From: Kiloniellaceae bacterium
GTDB lineage: Bacteria > Pseudomonadota > Alphaproteobacteria > Kiloniellales > Kiloniellaceae
Direction of reading: 5' to 3'
Length of the DNA: 6,020 nt
Assembly (NCBI GenBank): GCA_028280915.1
Contig: JANQKX010000216.1
Location: 1 to 6,020 of the forward strand
Shown here piece by piece: positions 1-5,878 of this stretch. The notes beneath the pieces are model-generated. The model was not told where the DNA came from. It saw only the letters and a list, made by a program, of their open reading frames with translations, and did not search any database. The position numbers and the translations under genes are program-made. How positions within the stretch are numbered: the first letter of the stretch is position 1; every line of letters starts with the position of its first letter.

Positions 1-1
1 G

Positions 2-1108
2 GCTCCACCGCTGATGAACGCGGTGGCCGTGCTCATCATCACCTGCCCCTGCGCCCTGGGCCTGGCGGTACCGGTGGTCCAGGTGATCGCCGTGGGCCGC
101 CTGCTGAAACGGGGCATCCTGACCAAGTCGGGCGACGGCCTGGAAAGATTGGCCAGCGTGGACACGGTGGTCTTCGACAAGACGGGCACCCTGACGACGG
201 GGCAGCCAAAGCTTTTGAACCCGCAAGCCCTCACCGGCGAGGCGGGGGCCATGGCCGCTGCCCTGGCGGCCCATAGCAAGCATCCCCTGGCCCGCGCCCT
301 GGCCCAGGCGGCCGACGGGCGGCCGGTGGATTTGACCGCGGTGGAAGAGGTGGCCGGCCAGGGACTGAGCGCCGTTCACGACGGGACGCCCCTGCGCCTG
401 GGCCGCAAGGCATGGTGCGGCGTGGCAGAGGGCGAAGCCCCTTGCGTCGATCATGCCGGCCCGGAAATTTGGTTCAAGAGGGAAGGCAGCGCGCCCATCG
501 CGTTTTTGTTCGGCGAGGAGCTGCGGCCCGATGCCCGCGAGGTGGTTTCCCGGCTGAAGGCCCGGGGCCTGCAGGTCCTCCTGCTCTCCGGCGACCGGGA
601 AAGCGCCGTTGCCGCGGTCGCGCGGGATCTGGGGATCGGCGATTGGCTCGCCGGCCAGCAGCCGGGTCAGAAAATCGCCCGCATTCAGGCCTTGCAGGCT
701 GAGGGCAAAAAGGTGGTCATGGTGGGCGACGGGCTCAACGACGCGCCGGCCCTGGCGGAGGCCACGGCCTCCCTGTCGCCGGCGACAGCGGCGGATATCA
801 GCCAGACGGCGGCGGATTTTGTCTTTCAGGGCGCCAATCTGGCGCCGGTGGCCGAGGCCTTGGAGACCGCGTCCCGGTCCCGGCGCTTGGTGGTGGAGAA
901 CTTCGCCCTGGCGTTCGGCTACAACGTCATCGCCGTGCCCCTGGCCGTCATTGGCATGGTGACCCCCCTGATCGCGGCGGTGGCCATGTCCAGTTCTTCC
1001 ATCCTGGTCATCGTCAATGCCCTGCGCCTTGCCCGTGGCCGGCGCCATACGGCCAACAAGGTGCCCGAAGGAACGGCGCCGGTCGCCGAACCGGCGGCGG
1101 TCAAATGA
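2..1108 (+). CDS. ccoI: Copper-translocating P1B-type ATPase, CcoI/FixI type (C-terminal part, 5' end outside window)
   Basis: This integral inner-membrane ATPase moves copper ions. The CcoI/FixI branch supplies copper for assembly of cbb3-type cytochrome c oxidase. The frame is open from base 2, so the ATG at 14 is internal and about 368 residues are visible. Motifs in order are the CPC metal-binding segment of a transmembrane helix (codons at 44-52), the phosphorylation motif DKTGTLT (Asp codon at 176-178), the nucleotide-binding HSKHPLA (His-Pro) and GQGL motifs, SGDRE, and the hinge motif GDGLNDAPAL (from 725). Two closing helices follow, with the FGYN and MSSSS-N ligand motifs. The N-terminal heavy-metal domain(s), first helices and actuator domain lie off the left edge. 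The specific CcoI assignment rests on ccoS immediately downstream with an ATGA overlap. On its own the protein would only be called a Cu(+)/heavy-metal ATPase. Confidence 0.93.
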   Translation, partial: APPLMNAVAVLIITCPCALGLAVPVVQVIAVGRLLKRGILTKSGDGLERLASVDTVVFDKTGTLTTGQPKLLNPQALTGEAGAMAAALAAHSKHPLARALAQAADGRPVDLTAVEEVAGQGLSAVHDGTPLRLGRKAWCGVAEGEAPCVDHAGPEIWFKREGSAPIAFLFGEELRPDAREVVSRLKARGLQVLLLSGDRESAVAAVARDLGIGDWLAGQQPGQKIARIQALQAEGKKVVMVGDGLNDAPALAEATASLSPATAADISQTAADFVFQGANLAPVAEALETASRSRRLVVENFALAFGYNVIAVPLAVIGMVTPLIAAVAMSSSSILVIVNALRLARGRRHTANKVPEGTAPVAEPAAVK

Positions 1109-1344
1109 GCGGCCTGCTGTGGCTCATACCCGTGGCTTTGGGGCTGGGCCTCGTGGGCCTGGTGGCCTTTTTGTGGGCCTTGCGCTCCGGTCAGTTCGAC
1201 GATCTGGACGGGGCCGCCCAGCGGGTGCTGTTGGACGACGACAATCCCTTGCCGCCGCCCGCACCGTTGCCTAACGCGCCGGCTAAGCGGCGCGCAGAGA
1301 CCGGTACGCGTGCCAGGTCCCGTGACCGATCAGCGGAAAAGTAA
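1105..1344 (+). CDS. ccoS: cbb3-type cytochrome oxidase assembly protein CcoS
   Basis: CcoS is a small single-pass membrane protein needed for maturation of cbb3-type oxidase; in other bacteria it is implicated in cofactor insertion into CcoN. The 79-residue product has one N-terminal transmembrane helix (about residues 3-26) ending in the signature W-A-L-R-S-G-Q-F-D-D-L-D-G, followed by a V-L-L-D-D-D stretch. The ATG overlaps the ccoI stop (ATGA at 1105-1108), so translation is probably coupled; no strong Shine-Dalgarno is visible. After about residue 50 comes a Pro-rich and then basic tail (KRRAETGTRARSRDRS) longer than the compact core of the family. The codons of its last 20 or so residues are antisense to the conserved end of the DUF2189 gene, so the tail may be a run-on extension rather than a functional part. 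Confidence 0.92.
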   Translation: MSGLLWLIPVALGLGLVGLVAFLWALRSGQFDDLDGAAQRVLLDDDNPLPPPAPLPNAPAKRRAETGTRARSRDRSAEK

Positions 1345-2068
1345 CGATCAGCCCTAAAAAGCCCGTCACCAGGCCCACCGCGGTCAGGATGGCGATGAGC
1401 CAGGCCCATAGCAGCATGGGCTTCAGGTTTTGCAGCACCGCACGGGTGCTGGTGACCACGGCGGCGGGGGCGTCGCTGTCTTCCGCCATCAGCATGGGCA
1501 CGGAAATCGCGCTGATGGTGAAGACCACAAAGGCAATGGCGCCGCCGAAAAGGCTGCCCACGATCAACAGGCCCAGGCCATGCCAGGTGAACATCAAGGT
1601 GGGCAGGAAGGCGTCCAGGGGCGGGAAGGGCTGCGGCCCGAAAAACAGCGCGAACAGCAAGGTGGCGATGCGGATCCAGGCCAGGAAGGCCAGGCACAAG
1701 AGCACGCCCAGGAGACCCAGTTGCACCGGCGACTTGGTGGCGACAAAAACGATGTCCTTCGTGGCCAGGGGCTCGCCCACCTCGAGGCGGCGGCTTTTTT
1801 CATAGAGGCCCACCGCGAGCAGGGGGCTCAACAGCATGAAGCCGCCAGCCACCATCAAGACCAAGGCGGCCATGTGAAAATTGAACAAGCCCGCAAACAG
1901 CAGCCACCCGGCCACGGCCATCACCAAGCCATAACCCAGGCTGAGCATCGGCCGGGTCCAAATATCTTTCCAGCCCTGGGACAGCCACTGCCACGGTGCT
2001 TCGGTGGTGATGTGGTTGACGCCGCCGGAGGGGGACGAAACCTGATGGTCGGACGTTTCGGTGGACAT
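1283..2068 (-). CDS. DUF2189 family integral membrane protein
   Basis: The 261-residue protein has about five or six hydrophobic helices (roughly residues 42-62, 66-88, 115-143, 158-190 and 216-245) after a polar N-terminus of some 30 residues. Family hallmarks are W-x3-G-W-x-D near residues 28-35, SPLLAVGLYEKSRRLEVGE (81-99), AISVPMLM (187-194) and the closing FPLIGHGTWHAYRSL (244-258). These match DUF2189, whose molecular function is not established; members are often found near respiratory or cytochrome genes. The start is supported by AAGGGAG (2080-2074) five bases before the ATG. A possible sigma70 promoter lies just upstream at 2147-2119. The 3' end overlaps the convergent ccoS gene by 62 bases, leaving no room for a terminator between them. 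Family assignment is confident; the role is unknown. Confidence 0.88.
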   Translation of the reverse strand: MSTETSDHQVSSPSGGVNHITTEAPWQWLSQGWKDIWTRPMLSLGYGLVMAVAGWLLFAGLFNFHMAALVLMVAGGFMLLSPLLAVGLYEKSRRLEVGEPLATKDIVFVATKSPVQLGLLGVLLCLAFLAWIRIATLLFALFFGPQPFPPLDAFLPTLMFTWHGLGLLIVGSLFGGAIAFVVFTISAISVPMLMAEDSDAPAAVVTSTRAVLQNLKPMLLWAWLIAILTAVGLVTGFLGLIVTFPLIGHGTWHAYRSLRAA

Positions 2069-2118
2069 TGGCGCTCCCTTGGATCGTTTTACCGGTGTGA
2101 TTTATTCCTTAAGTGTTC

Positions 2119-2147
2119 AATATGGCCCGCCCTTGTTTTTCGGGCAA
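2119..2147 (-). promoter_or_regulatory. Candidate sigma70-type promoter for the DUF2189 gene
   Basis: On the - strand, TTGCCC (2147-2142, 4/6 to the -35 consensus) is followed after exactly 17 bases by CATATT (2124-2119, 4/6 to the -10 consensus). This would give a start near 2112 and a 5' leader of about 44 bases. It was found by eye in a short intergenic stretch, so a chance match is possible. Confidence 0.35.
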
Positions 2148-2151
2148 GTGG

Positions 2152-2211
2152 CCCCTGATCAAGCGCGCTCTGGTCATGCGCTCCCGGGTCATGCGCACCC
2201 TGGTCATGCAC
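2152..2211. repeat. Four 15-bp tandem repeats across the hemerythrin stop codon
   Basis: Units begin at 2152, 2167, 2182 and 2197 and share a core close to (C)CTGGTCATGCGC. The unit at 2152 is the most diverged (CTGATCAAGCGC). Read on the - strand, the period is a multiple of three. The hemerythrin stop TGA (2206-2204) therefore recurs in frame at 2191-2189, 2176-2174 and 2161-2159. The array covers the gene's 3' end and 52 bases of downstream spacer. It looks like slippage-type duplication of the gene's end. Confidence 0.75.
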
Positions 2212-2773
2212 CAAGCGCGTTATCCGACGCGCTCCACCTGATGATGCTCTGGCGCAGGGCCTTGAAGCGTTCGCTCTGGTCGTCGTCGAAGACGGGATCG
2301 CCGCTCAGTTCCACCATGCGGCTGATCTCGTCCCAATCCTTGGCCGACAAGGTCTTCGCGGCCGTGGGAAAAAAGTAGTTGTCTTCCTTGTGGATGTGCT
2401 CCCGGTAGAACTTAAGGAATTTCCGGAACAGCTCCACGTAGGCGTCGCGCGGGATCTCGCTTTCCAGCAGCAAGCTTTTGGTCGCGGCGGCGAGCCGCCG
2501 GGTCAGTTCCGACAAGCTTTGGTGCTCCTCGGCCAAATTGAATACGGCCGGGTCCAAAGGGGCGCCATGGTCGCGCAGCCTCTCGGCGATTTTGTCTTCG
2601 ATGGGGTGGTGCTTCAGGTCCGGATAGTTGAGGCAATACTCGATGGCGCTCTCGATAATCTCGTAATCGGGACTGTCGCCACGGCTGAACACGGCCAACT
2701 CTGCGTCGAGAACATCCAACAGCTGGGACAGATTGGCGTGGTCTTGATGTAGTCGCTCAAGCACTCCGGACAT
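2204..2773 (-). CDS. Hemerythrin-like (HHE cation-binding domain) protein
   Basis: This 189-residue all-helical protein should bind a non-heme di-iron centre and may bind O2 or NO, act in iron handling, or protect against oxidative or nitrosative stress. Expected ligand clusters are present in order: HQDH (His9, His12), Y-P-D-L-K-H-H-P-I-E-D (His55, His56, Glu59), AEEHQ (His84), and H-I-H-K-E-D (His126, His128, Glu130). The tail F-P-T-A-A-x-x-L-x-x-x-D-W is also typical of single-domain HHE proteins. There is no signal peptide, so it should be cytoplasmic. The start is supported by GGGAGG (2785-2780) six bases upstream of the ATG. A 152-base gap and a dedicated FNR-type site separate it from the YcaO-TfuA operon, so it is probably its own transcription unit, induced at low oxygen. 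The exact function is not decided by sequence. Confidence 0.92.
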   Translation of the reverse strand: MSGVLERLHQDHANLSQLLDVLDAELAVFSRGDSPDYEIIESAIEYCLNYPDLKHHPIEDKIAERLRDHGAPLDPAVFNLAEEHQSLSELTRRLAAATKSLLLESEIPRDAYVELFRKFLKFYREHIHKEDNYFFPTAAKTLSAKDWDEISRMVELSGDPVFDDDQSERFKALRQSIIRWSASDNALGA

Positions 2774-2812
2774 GCGATGCCTCCCGAAAAATAGGTTTAC
2801 CCACCGTGCCCG

Positions 2813-2818
2813 AGTTTA
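2813..2818 (-). promoter_or_regulatory. -10 element of the hemerythrin promoter
   Basis: TAAACT (2818-2813 on the - strand) matches 4/6 of the sigma70 -10 consensus, including the key T, A and final T. If it occupies -12 to -7, the start site is 2806 and the palindrome centred at 2847.5 sits at -41.5, the standard class II activator position. The resulting leader is about 33 bases. Confidence 0.5.
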
Positions 2819-2840
2819 AGCGCCCCGTGCACCGGCCTCA

Positions 2841-2854
2841 TTGACATGGGTCAA
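2841..2854 (-). promoter_or_regulatory. FNR/CRP-family binding site (TTGAC-N4-GTCAA) upstream of the hemerythrin gene
   Basis: TTGACATGGGTCAA is a perfect 5+5 inverted repeat with a 4-base spacer, the layout recognised by FNR, Anr, FixK and Dnr/NnrR-type regulators (TTGAY-N4-RTCAA). Its centre is about 74 bases upstream of the hemerythrin ATG and in register with a -10 element for class II activation. No + strand gene starts nearby, so the hemerythrin gene is the only plausible target. Which family member binds (oxygen-sensing or NO-sensing) cannot be told from the site. Confidence 0.65.
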
Positions 2855-2925
2855 GTGCGGTTTTTCGGGGGCAAACGGGGCCGTCGGCCTATTTTGCGGG
2901 CACGCCTTGGCCGTCCGGCGGCCGG

Positions 2926-3744
2926 TCAATCGTCGTCGTGGTGGTCGTCCATCATCATGCCGGCCATGGCTGCCTGAAACGCCATGGCAGCCCGGCCCGT
3001 CATTGCAGCCCGGCCCGCCATCGCGGCTCTCGATGCCATCGCGGCCCGTGACGCCATCGCTGCCCTTGAGGCCATTGCCGCTCGCGACGCCATTGCGGCC
3101 CTTGAGGCCATCGCCGCTCGCGAAGCCATCGCCGCCCGTGACGCCATCGCGGCGCGGGAGGTCACGCCCGGATCGGTCATGACTTCGCGGGCGCTGAACT
3201 CACCCAGATCCGCGCCCTGCGAGAGGGACAGTTCCGACTTCAGCTCCTCGTCCACCACCTCGAAACCCGCCAGGCTGCCGGGCACGAAATAAAGCCGCCC
3301 GTCGGCGCCGCGCAGGGTGGTGCCCATGCCGTCCCCATCGACCATGGGATCGTCGCCCACATCGGGGCCATCTCCGTCGAACAGCAGCTCCATGACCGTG
3401 CCGTCCGTGACGGTGATCCGCATGGACAGCTGTTCCATGTCCATGTCCCACATTTTGTAGCCGTCGTCCTTGCCGAAGCGTTTGTCCCAGCCGGCGGCGT
3501 CCGCACCGGTTCCGATCATCAAGAGCAACACCGGTTCGTGCAGCCTTGCCTTGCCCTCCTCGGACTTGACCCCGTGGATATAGGCCAGGGTGGGGTCGCC
3601 CTCGTCGACGAAATTGTTGTCGTGGGCCTCGTCCGCGGGGAACAGCTTTTGCAACCGGCTGTTCAAGGCCTTGCGCTTAACGCGGATGTCATGCACGGGC
3701 TTGCCGTAGAGCGTGACCCGATAAGGATCGGCGAGTGAGGTCAT
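2926..3744 (-). CDS. Unrecognised protein with C-terminal RAAMAS hexapeptide repeats; candidate substrate of the YcaO-TfuA pair
   Basis: I do not recognise the N-terminal region. The 272-residue product is acidic, has no cysteine, signal peptide or membrane helix, and has two visible parts. Residues 1-196 look globular, with a hydrophobic strand PVLLLMIGTG (71-80), M-W-D-M-D-M-E (98-104) and a Asp/Gly-rich segment DGDGPDVGDDPMVDGDG (123-139) resembling a metal-binding loop. Residues 197-262 are eleven hexapeptides of RAAMAS type (Met at 200, 206 and so on to 260), the last three varying to RAAMTG, RAAMAF and QAAMAG. The chain ends MMMDDHHDDD. The ATG overlaps the metallopeptidase stop (TGATG) and has AAGGAG (3758-3753) eight bases upstream. 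As the last gene of a YcaO-TfuA-peptidase operon, with an Ala/Met-rich repeated tail, it is the best candidate for the modified substrate. A structural or metal-binding repeat protein is the main alternative. Confidence 0.85.
   Translation of the reverse strand: MTSLADPYRVTLYGKPVHDIRVKRKALNSRLQKLFPADEAHDNNFVDEGDPTLAYIHGVKSEEGKARLHEPVLLLMIGTGADAAGWDKRFGKDDGYKMWDMDMEQLSMRITVTDGTVMELLFDGDGPDVGDDPMVDGDGMGTTLRGADGRLYFVPGSLAGFEVVDEELKSELSLSQGADLGEFSAREVMTDPGVTSRAAMASRAAMASRAAMASRAAMASRAAMASRAAMASRAAMASRAAMAGRAAMTGRAAMAFQAAMAGMMMDDHHDDD
2963..3160 (-). repeat. Eleven 18-bp tandem repeats encoding the RAAMAS hexapeptides
   Basis: Eleven exact-length 18-bp units (boundaries at 2963, 2981, 2999 and so on to 3160) encode the C-terminal hexapeptide tract of the unrecognised protein. 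On the + strand each unit begins GCCAT or, once, GTCAT. The DNA differs mostly at synonymous positions: Arg is written CGG, AGG, CGA, CGC and AGA, and Ser TCA, TCG and TCC. Units 6-7 and 8-9 (3053-3088 and 3089-3124) share variants, suggesting duplication of a 36-bp dimer. The three units nearest the stop codon are the most altered in protein sequence. Confidence 0.95.
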
Positions 3745-5012
3745 CAGTGTTGCTCCTTGTTTGACGGTGGTTTTGACAGGCCGCGCACGGAGAACTGGAA
3801 TCCAATTTGCCGCCAGTGGAAATTCGCGATGATCATGTCCTGATAGCGCCGGCCGGACAGGCGCCGGTCCACGGTTAGAAACGCCCGGGCCACCTTGCCG
3901 TAGGTCAGATGAGCCGGCGACAATAGATGCCAGGTCTGAGCCAAGCGGATGCCCAGGATATCCCGCGCTTCGGCCAGCGCCTCGCGGAAGGTATAGGGCG
4001 CGTCCTCATAGGCCTTGGCATAAGCCGCGTTGATTTCCGGACTGTCCAGGTCGGCCGCTTCCGAGCGGGACGAGCGGTCGGCCAGCTCGGGAGAAAGGGC
4101 GCCGTATTCGATGAGCTTTTCTTGGTAGATGTCCACCAGGATATCGAAAAACGCGCCGGTCAGGGGTTGGGCCAGGGTGTGCAGCTCCTTGCCCGTCAGA
4201 TCCGTGTGAGGCCGCTGGGTATCGGCCACTTGGTGCATCTTCATGGGATTGGCGGCCGAGCGGATTTGCCGTGTCCTGGACAGCTCGCCGATGCGGTTGA
4301 GGGCGCTCTTGAGGTAGAGGTTGCCCTTGGTCTGGGCCAGGATGTGATCGGCGAAGCTCTCGAAGTGCAAGGCGGAGATCAGCGCCACCAGATCGCTGGC
4401 CGATTCGTGAAAACCCCTATACTCGGCCGTCAGCGCCTCGGGCCGGTTGGGAAAGCCCACGATGGAAAACACCAGACTGTGCCCCGTCTCGTGGGCCAGC
4501 ACGTCGAAATTCAAACAGAAGGGGCGCTTGTCGCCCTTGTCGTCCAGACCATAGCCGGCCTCCATGAAGCCCCAGCCGAACTGAGCATTCTTCCAATCCA
4601 CCCAGGGAATGATCTCCAGGCGTTTGTAGTAGGGCTCGAAGTGCCAGGGCACCTTGGTGCCCAGATAGTCTTCCCAAATATCCAGGACCCGGCGCACGGC
4701 GCCAAAGCAATGGGCGGACCAAAAAGTGCGATCCTCCGGCGTCAGGTGATCGAAGTGGCCGTCCGGCCCAGGCTCCGCCTTGGCCCGCCGCGCGCCCCGG
4801 TAGGGCAGCACGTCGGTGTTTTTGTAGTGCGGCTTGTCCACCGCGTCGACCACGTACATGCGGTGATCTTCCGGCCCGGCGCGCAGGGAGCCCTTGGGGG
4901 AGGAGACCCACACGGTCTCCGGCTTTTGGAAGGCGGCCAGGGTGGGTGATTGAGCGTAGAGCTTGAATTTCGTGCCAACACCTCGCACACGTCGATCCAG
5001 GTCAACCGACAC
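3744..5012 (-). CDS. Cytosolic HExxH zinc metallopeptidase (gluzincin-like) of the YcaO-TfuA operon
   Basis: The predicted enzyme is a zinc-dependent peptidase. With the GTG start at 5012 it has 422 residues. HETGH at 174-178 supplies two zinc ligands and the catalytic Glu. The following F-H-E-S-A-S-D-L-V (201-209) provides Glu203 as the likely third ligand and resembles the N/H-E-x-x-x-D signature of thermolysin-like gluzincins, though the spacing (25 residues from His178 to Glu203) is longer than in thermolysin. A further helix LTGAFFDILVDIYQEKL (284-300) resembles the C-terminal helical part of such enzymes. No signal peptide, propeptide or membrane segment is seen, so it should act in the cytoplasm. 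An upstream ATG at 5153 would overlap TfuA by 100 bases and lacks support; GGGGAGG five bases before the GTG decides the start. It may cleave the repeat protein encoded directly downstream (inference). Confidence 0.85.
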   Translation of the reverse strand: MSVDLDRRVRGVGTKFKLYAQSPTLAAFQKPETVWVSSPKGSLRAGPEDHRMYVVDAVDKPHYKNTDVLPYRGARRAKAEPGPDGHFDHLTPEDRTFWSAHCFGAVRRVLDIWEDYLGTKVPWHFEPYYKRLEIIPWVDWKNAQFGWGFMEAGYGLDDKGDKRPFCLNFDVLAHETGHSLVFSIVGFPNRPEALTAEYRGFHESASDLVALISALHFESFADHILAQTKGNLYLKSALNRIGELSRTRQIRSAANPMKMHQVADTQRPHTDLTGKELHTLAQPLTGAFFDILVDIYQEKLIEYGALSPELADRSSRSEAADLDSPEINAAYAKAYEDAPYTFREALAEARDILGIRLAQTWHLLSPAHLTYGKVARAFLTVDRRLSGRRYQDMIIANFHWRQIGFQFSVRGLSKPPSNKEQH

Positions 5013-5017
5013 AAACG

Positions 5018-5024
5018 CCTCCCC
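5018..5024 (-). promoter_or_regulatory. Ribosome binding site fixing the GTG start of the metallopeptidase
   Basis: GGGGAGG on the - strand (5024-5018) lies five bases before GTG (5012-5010) and 30 bases after the TfuA stop. It favours the GTG over the longer in-frame ATG at 5153, which would place about 33 low-complexity residues inside the TfuA coding region. Confidence 0.7.
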
Positions 5025-5053
5025 GTTTTGACTGGCCCCCAGCGGCCGGCGGT

Positions 5054-5878
5054 TTATGACCGATCGGTTTCCGGTGCCGCCCGCGGCGCCGTTTCCCGCT
5101 CGTCCCCTTTTCGCCCAAACTCTTTTTGCACCTCTTTCAGCGCCTGAACCCAAACGGAACTGGGCTCCAAGCGAAAGTCGGGCACTTCGTTATGCCCCCT
5201 AGATTGAGCTATTTTTTGCAAGAGCTCAACCGCGTCGATGGATTTTTGACTGATCGATCCGTCCGGCAGCCAGGATTCCAGCGCGGCCACCTGGTCCATG
5301 ATCGCCGGTTCCAGACCCGCCTCGGCGCGGCGCGTCCCTTCGATCAGCGCCTTATAGGTCCGGTCCTTGTAAAACAGGCTTTTGGCGAGGCCTGCGAGGC
5401 GATCCCTGGCATCACGGCCGATCACCCCGGCCTGCTCGGCCTTGGCCAAGGTGGCGCGCATGTCCACCAAGGCAACGGTCCCGGCATAGTTGGTTTCGGC
5501 GGGCCCGTGCAGCACCGCGACCTCGTCGTCGTCCTCGAAGGCCTCGTCGAAGGGGGCAAAGCGCCCCTTCGCGTAAGCTTGAAAGATCTTACCCACCCCG
5601 ATCATGCCGAATTGATGAAGCTCGGCGGCGCGCAGGGCGCCCATGCTGGACGCGCCGAGCACCTGGATGCCCTGCTGCAGGGCCCAGAGGATTTCCTTGT
5701 GCCACACCGCCGGCACCTGCTCGAAAAAGCCGTCGATGATGGCAAGTACCCTCGGCTGATGGTCGCTGACCGCGCGGATGATATCCCCCTGCCGGACGGG
5801 GGGCAGGTAAACCCCGTCGCAGATGTCCCTGGCTTGTGCCAGGGGCAGGCTGGGGCCGAGAAAGATACAGCGGGTCAT
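5054..5878 (-). CDS. tfuA: TfuA-like protein, partner of YcaO in peptide backbone thioamidation
   Basis: TfuA proteins are named after the trifolitoxin cluster of Rhizobium. They work with YcaO enzymes; in characterised systems the pair introduces thioamides into peptide backbones, with TfuA thought to deliver sulfur or activate the YcaO. The 274-residue product has the TfuA core at about residues 48-165: IIDGFFEQVPAVWHKEILWA (47-66), GASSMGALRAAEL (75-87), FGMIGVGKIF (90-99), and D-D-D-E-V-A-V-L-H (116-124). The C-terminal 100 residues are less conserved and end in a charged tail. Its ATG overlaps the upstream YcaO stop (ATGA, 5878-5875), so the two are translationally coupled, and the metallopeptidase gene starts 41 bases downstream. 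No convincing Shine-Dalgarno is seen beyond CGAGG, fitting coupling. Family assignment is firm; the thioamidation role is by analogy. Confidence 0.92.
   Translation of the reverse strand: MTRCIFLGPSLPLAQARDICDGVYLPPVRQGDIIRAVSDHQPRVLAIIDGFFEQVPAVWHKEILWALQQGIQVLGASSMGALRAAELHQFGMIGVGKIFQAYAKGRFAPFDEAFEDDDEVAVLHGPAETNYAGTVALVDMRATLAKAEQAGVIGRDARDRLAGLAKSLFYKDRTYKALIEGTRRAEAGLEPAIMDQVAALESWLPDGSISQKSIDAVELLQKIAQSRGHNEVPDFRLEPSSVWVQALKEVQKEFGRKGDERETAPRAAPETDRS

Noticed and set aside
2125..2145. GCCCG/CGGGC hairpin after the hemerythrin gene as a terminator
   Set aside because: The stem is five base pairs with an 11-base loop and no T tract follows; it also overlaps the candidate promoter of the DUF2189 gene.
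1430..2158. Long + strand open frame across the DUF2189 gene
   Set aside because: It is Gln/Gly/His-rich, a typical shadow of a high-GC gene on the other strand, and has no family resemblance; the - strand protein is clearly DUF2189.
2744..2760. TTGAT...CTCAA as a second FNR-type site
   Set aside because: The half-sites have the wrong spacing and lie inside the hemerythrin coding region near its start codon.
2909..2923. Inverted repeat GGCCG-TCCGG-CGGCC just past the repeat protein gene, as a terminator
   Set aside because: The stem is only five base pairs and no T-run follows in the - strand direction; at this GC content such hairpins arise by chance. Rho-dependent or weak termination is possible but not shown.
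2963..3160. CRISPR-like array
   Set aside because: Units are 18 bp, directly adjacent with no spacers, and all in frame with a coding sequence.
2984..3292. A + strand frame of 102 codons with a regular AIAAR/AIAAL pattern
   Set aside because: It is the antisense reading of the 18-bp array. Its periodicity follows from the RAAMAS repeats on the - strand, which have a good ribosome binding site and operon context; this frame has neither.
3927..4949. 340-codon + strand open frame opposite the metallopeptidase
   Set aside because: It is antisense to a gene with catalytic motifs, with composition typical of high-GC shadow frames and no recognisable domain.
5013..5153. N-terminal extension of the metallopeptidase from an ATG at 5153
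   Set aside because: The extension is low-complexity Gly/Ala/Arg, overlaps the end of TfuA by 100 bases, and lacks a ribosome binding site, whereas the GTG at 5012 has GGGGAGG at ideal spacing.
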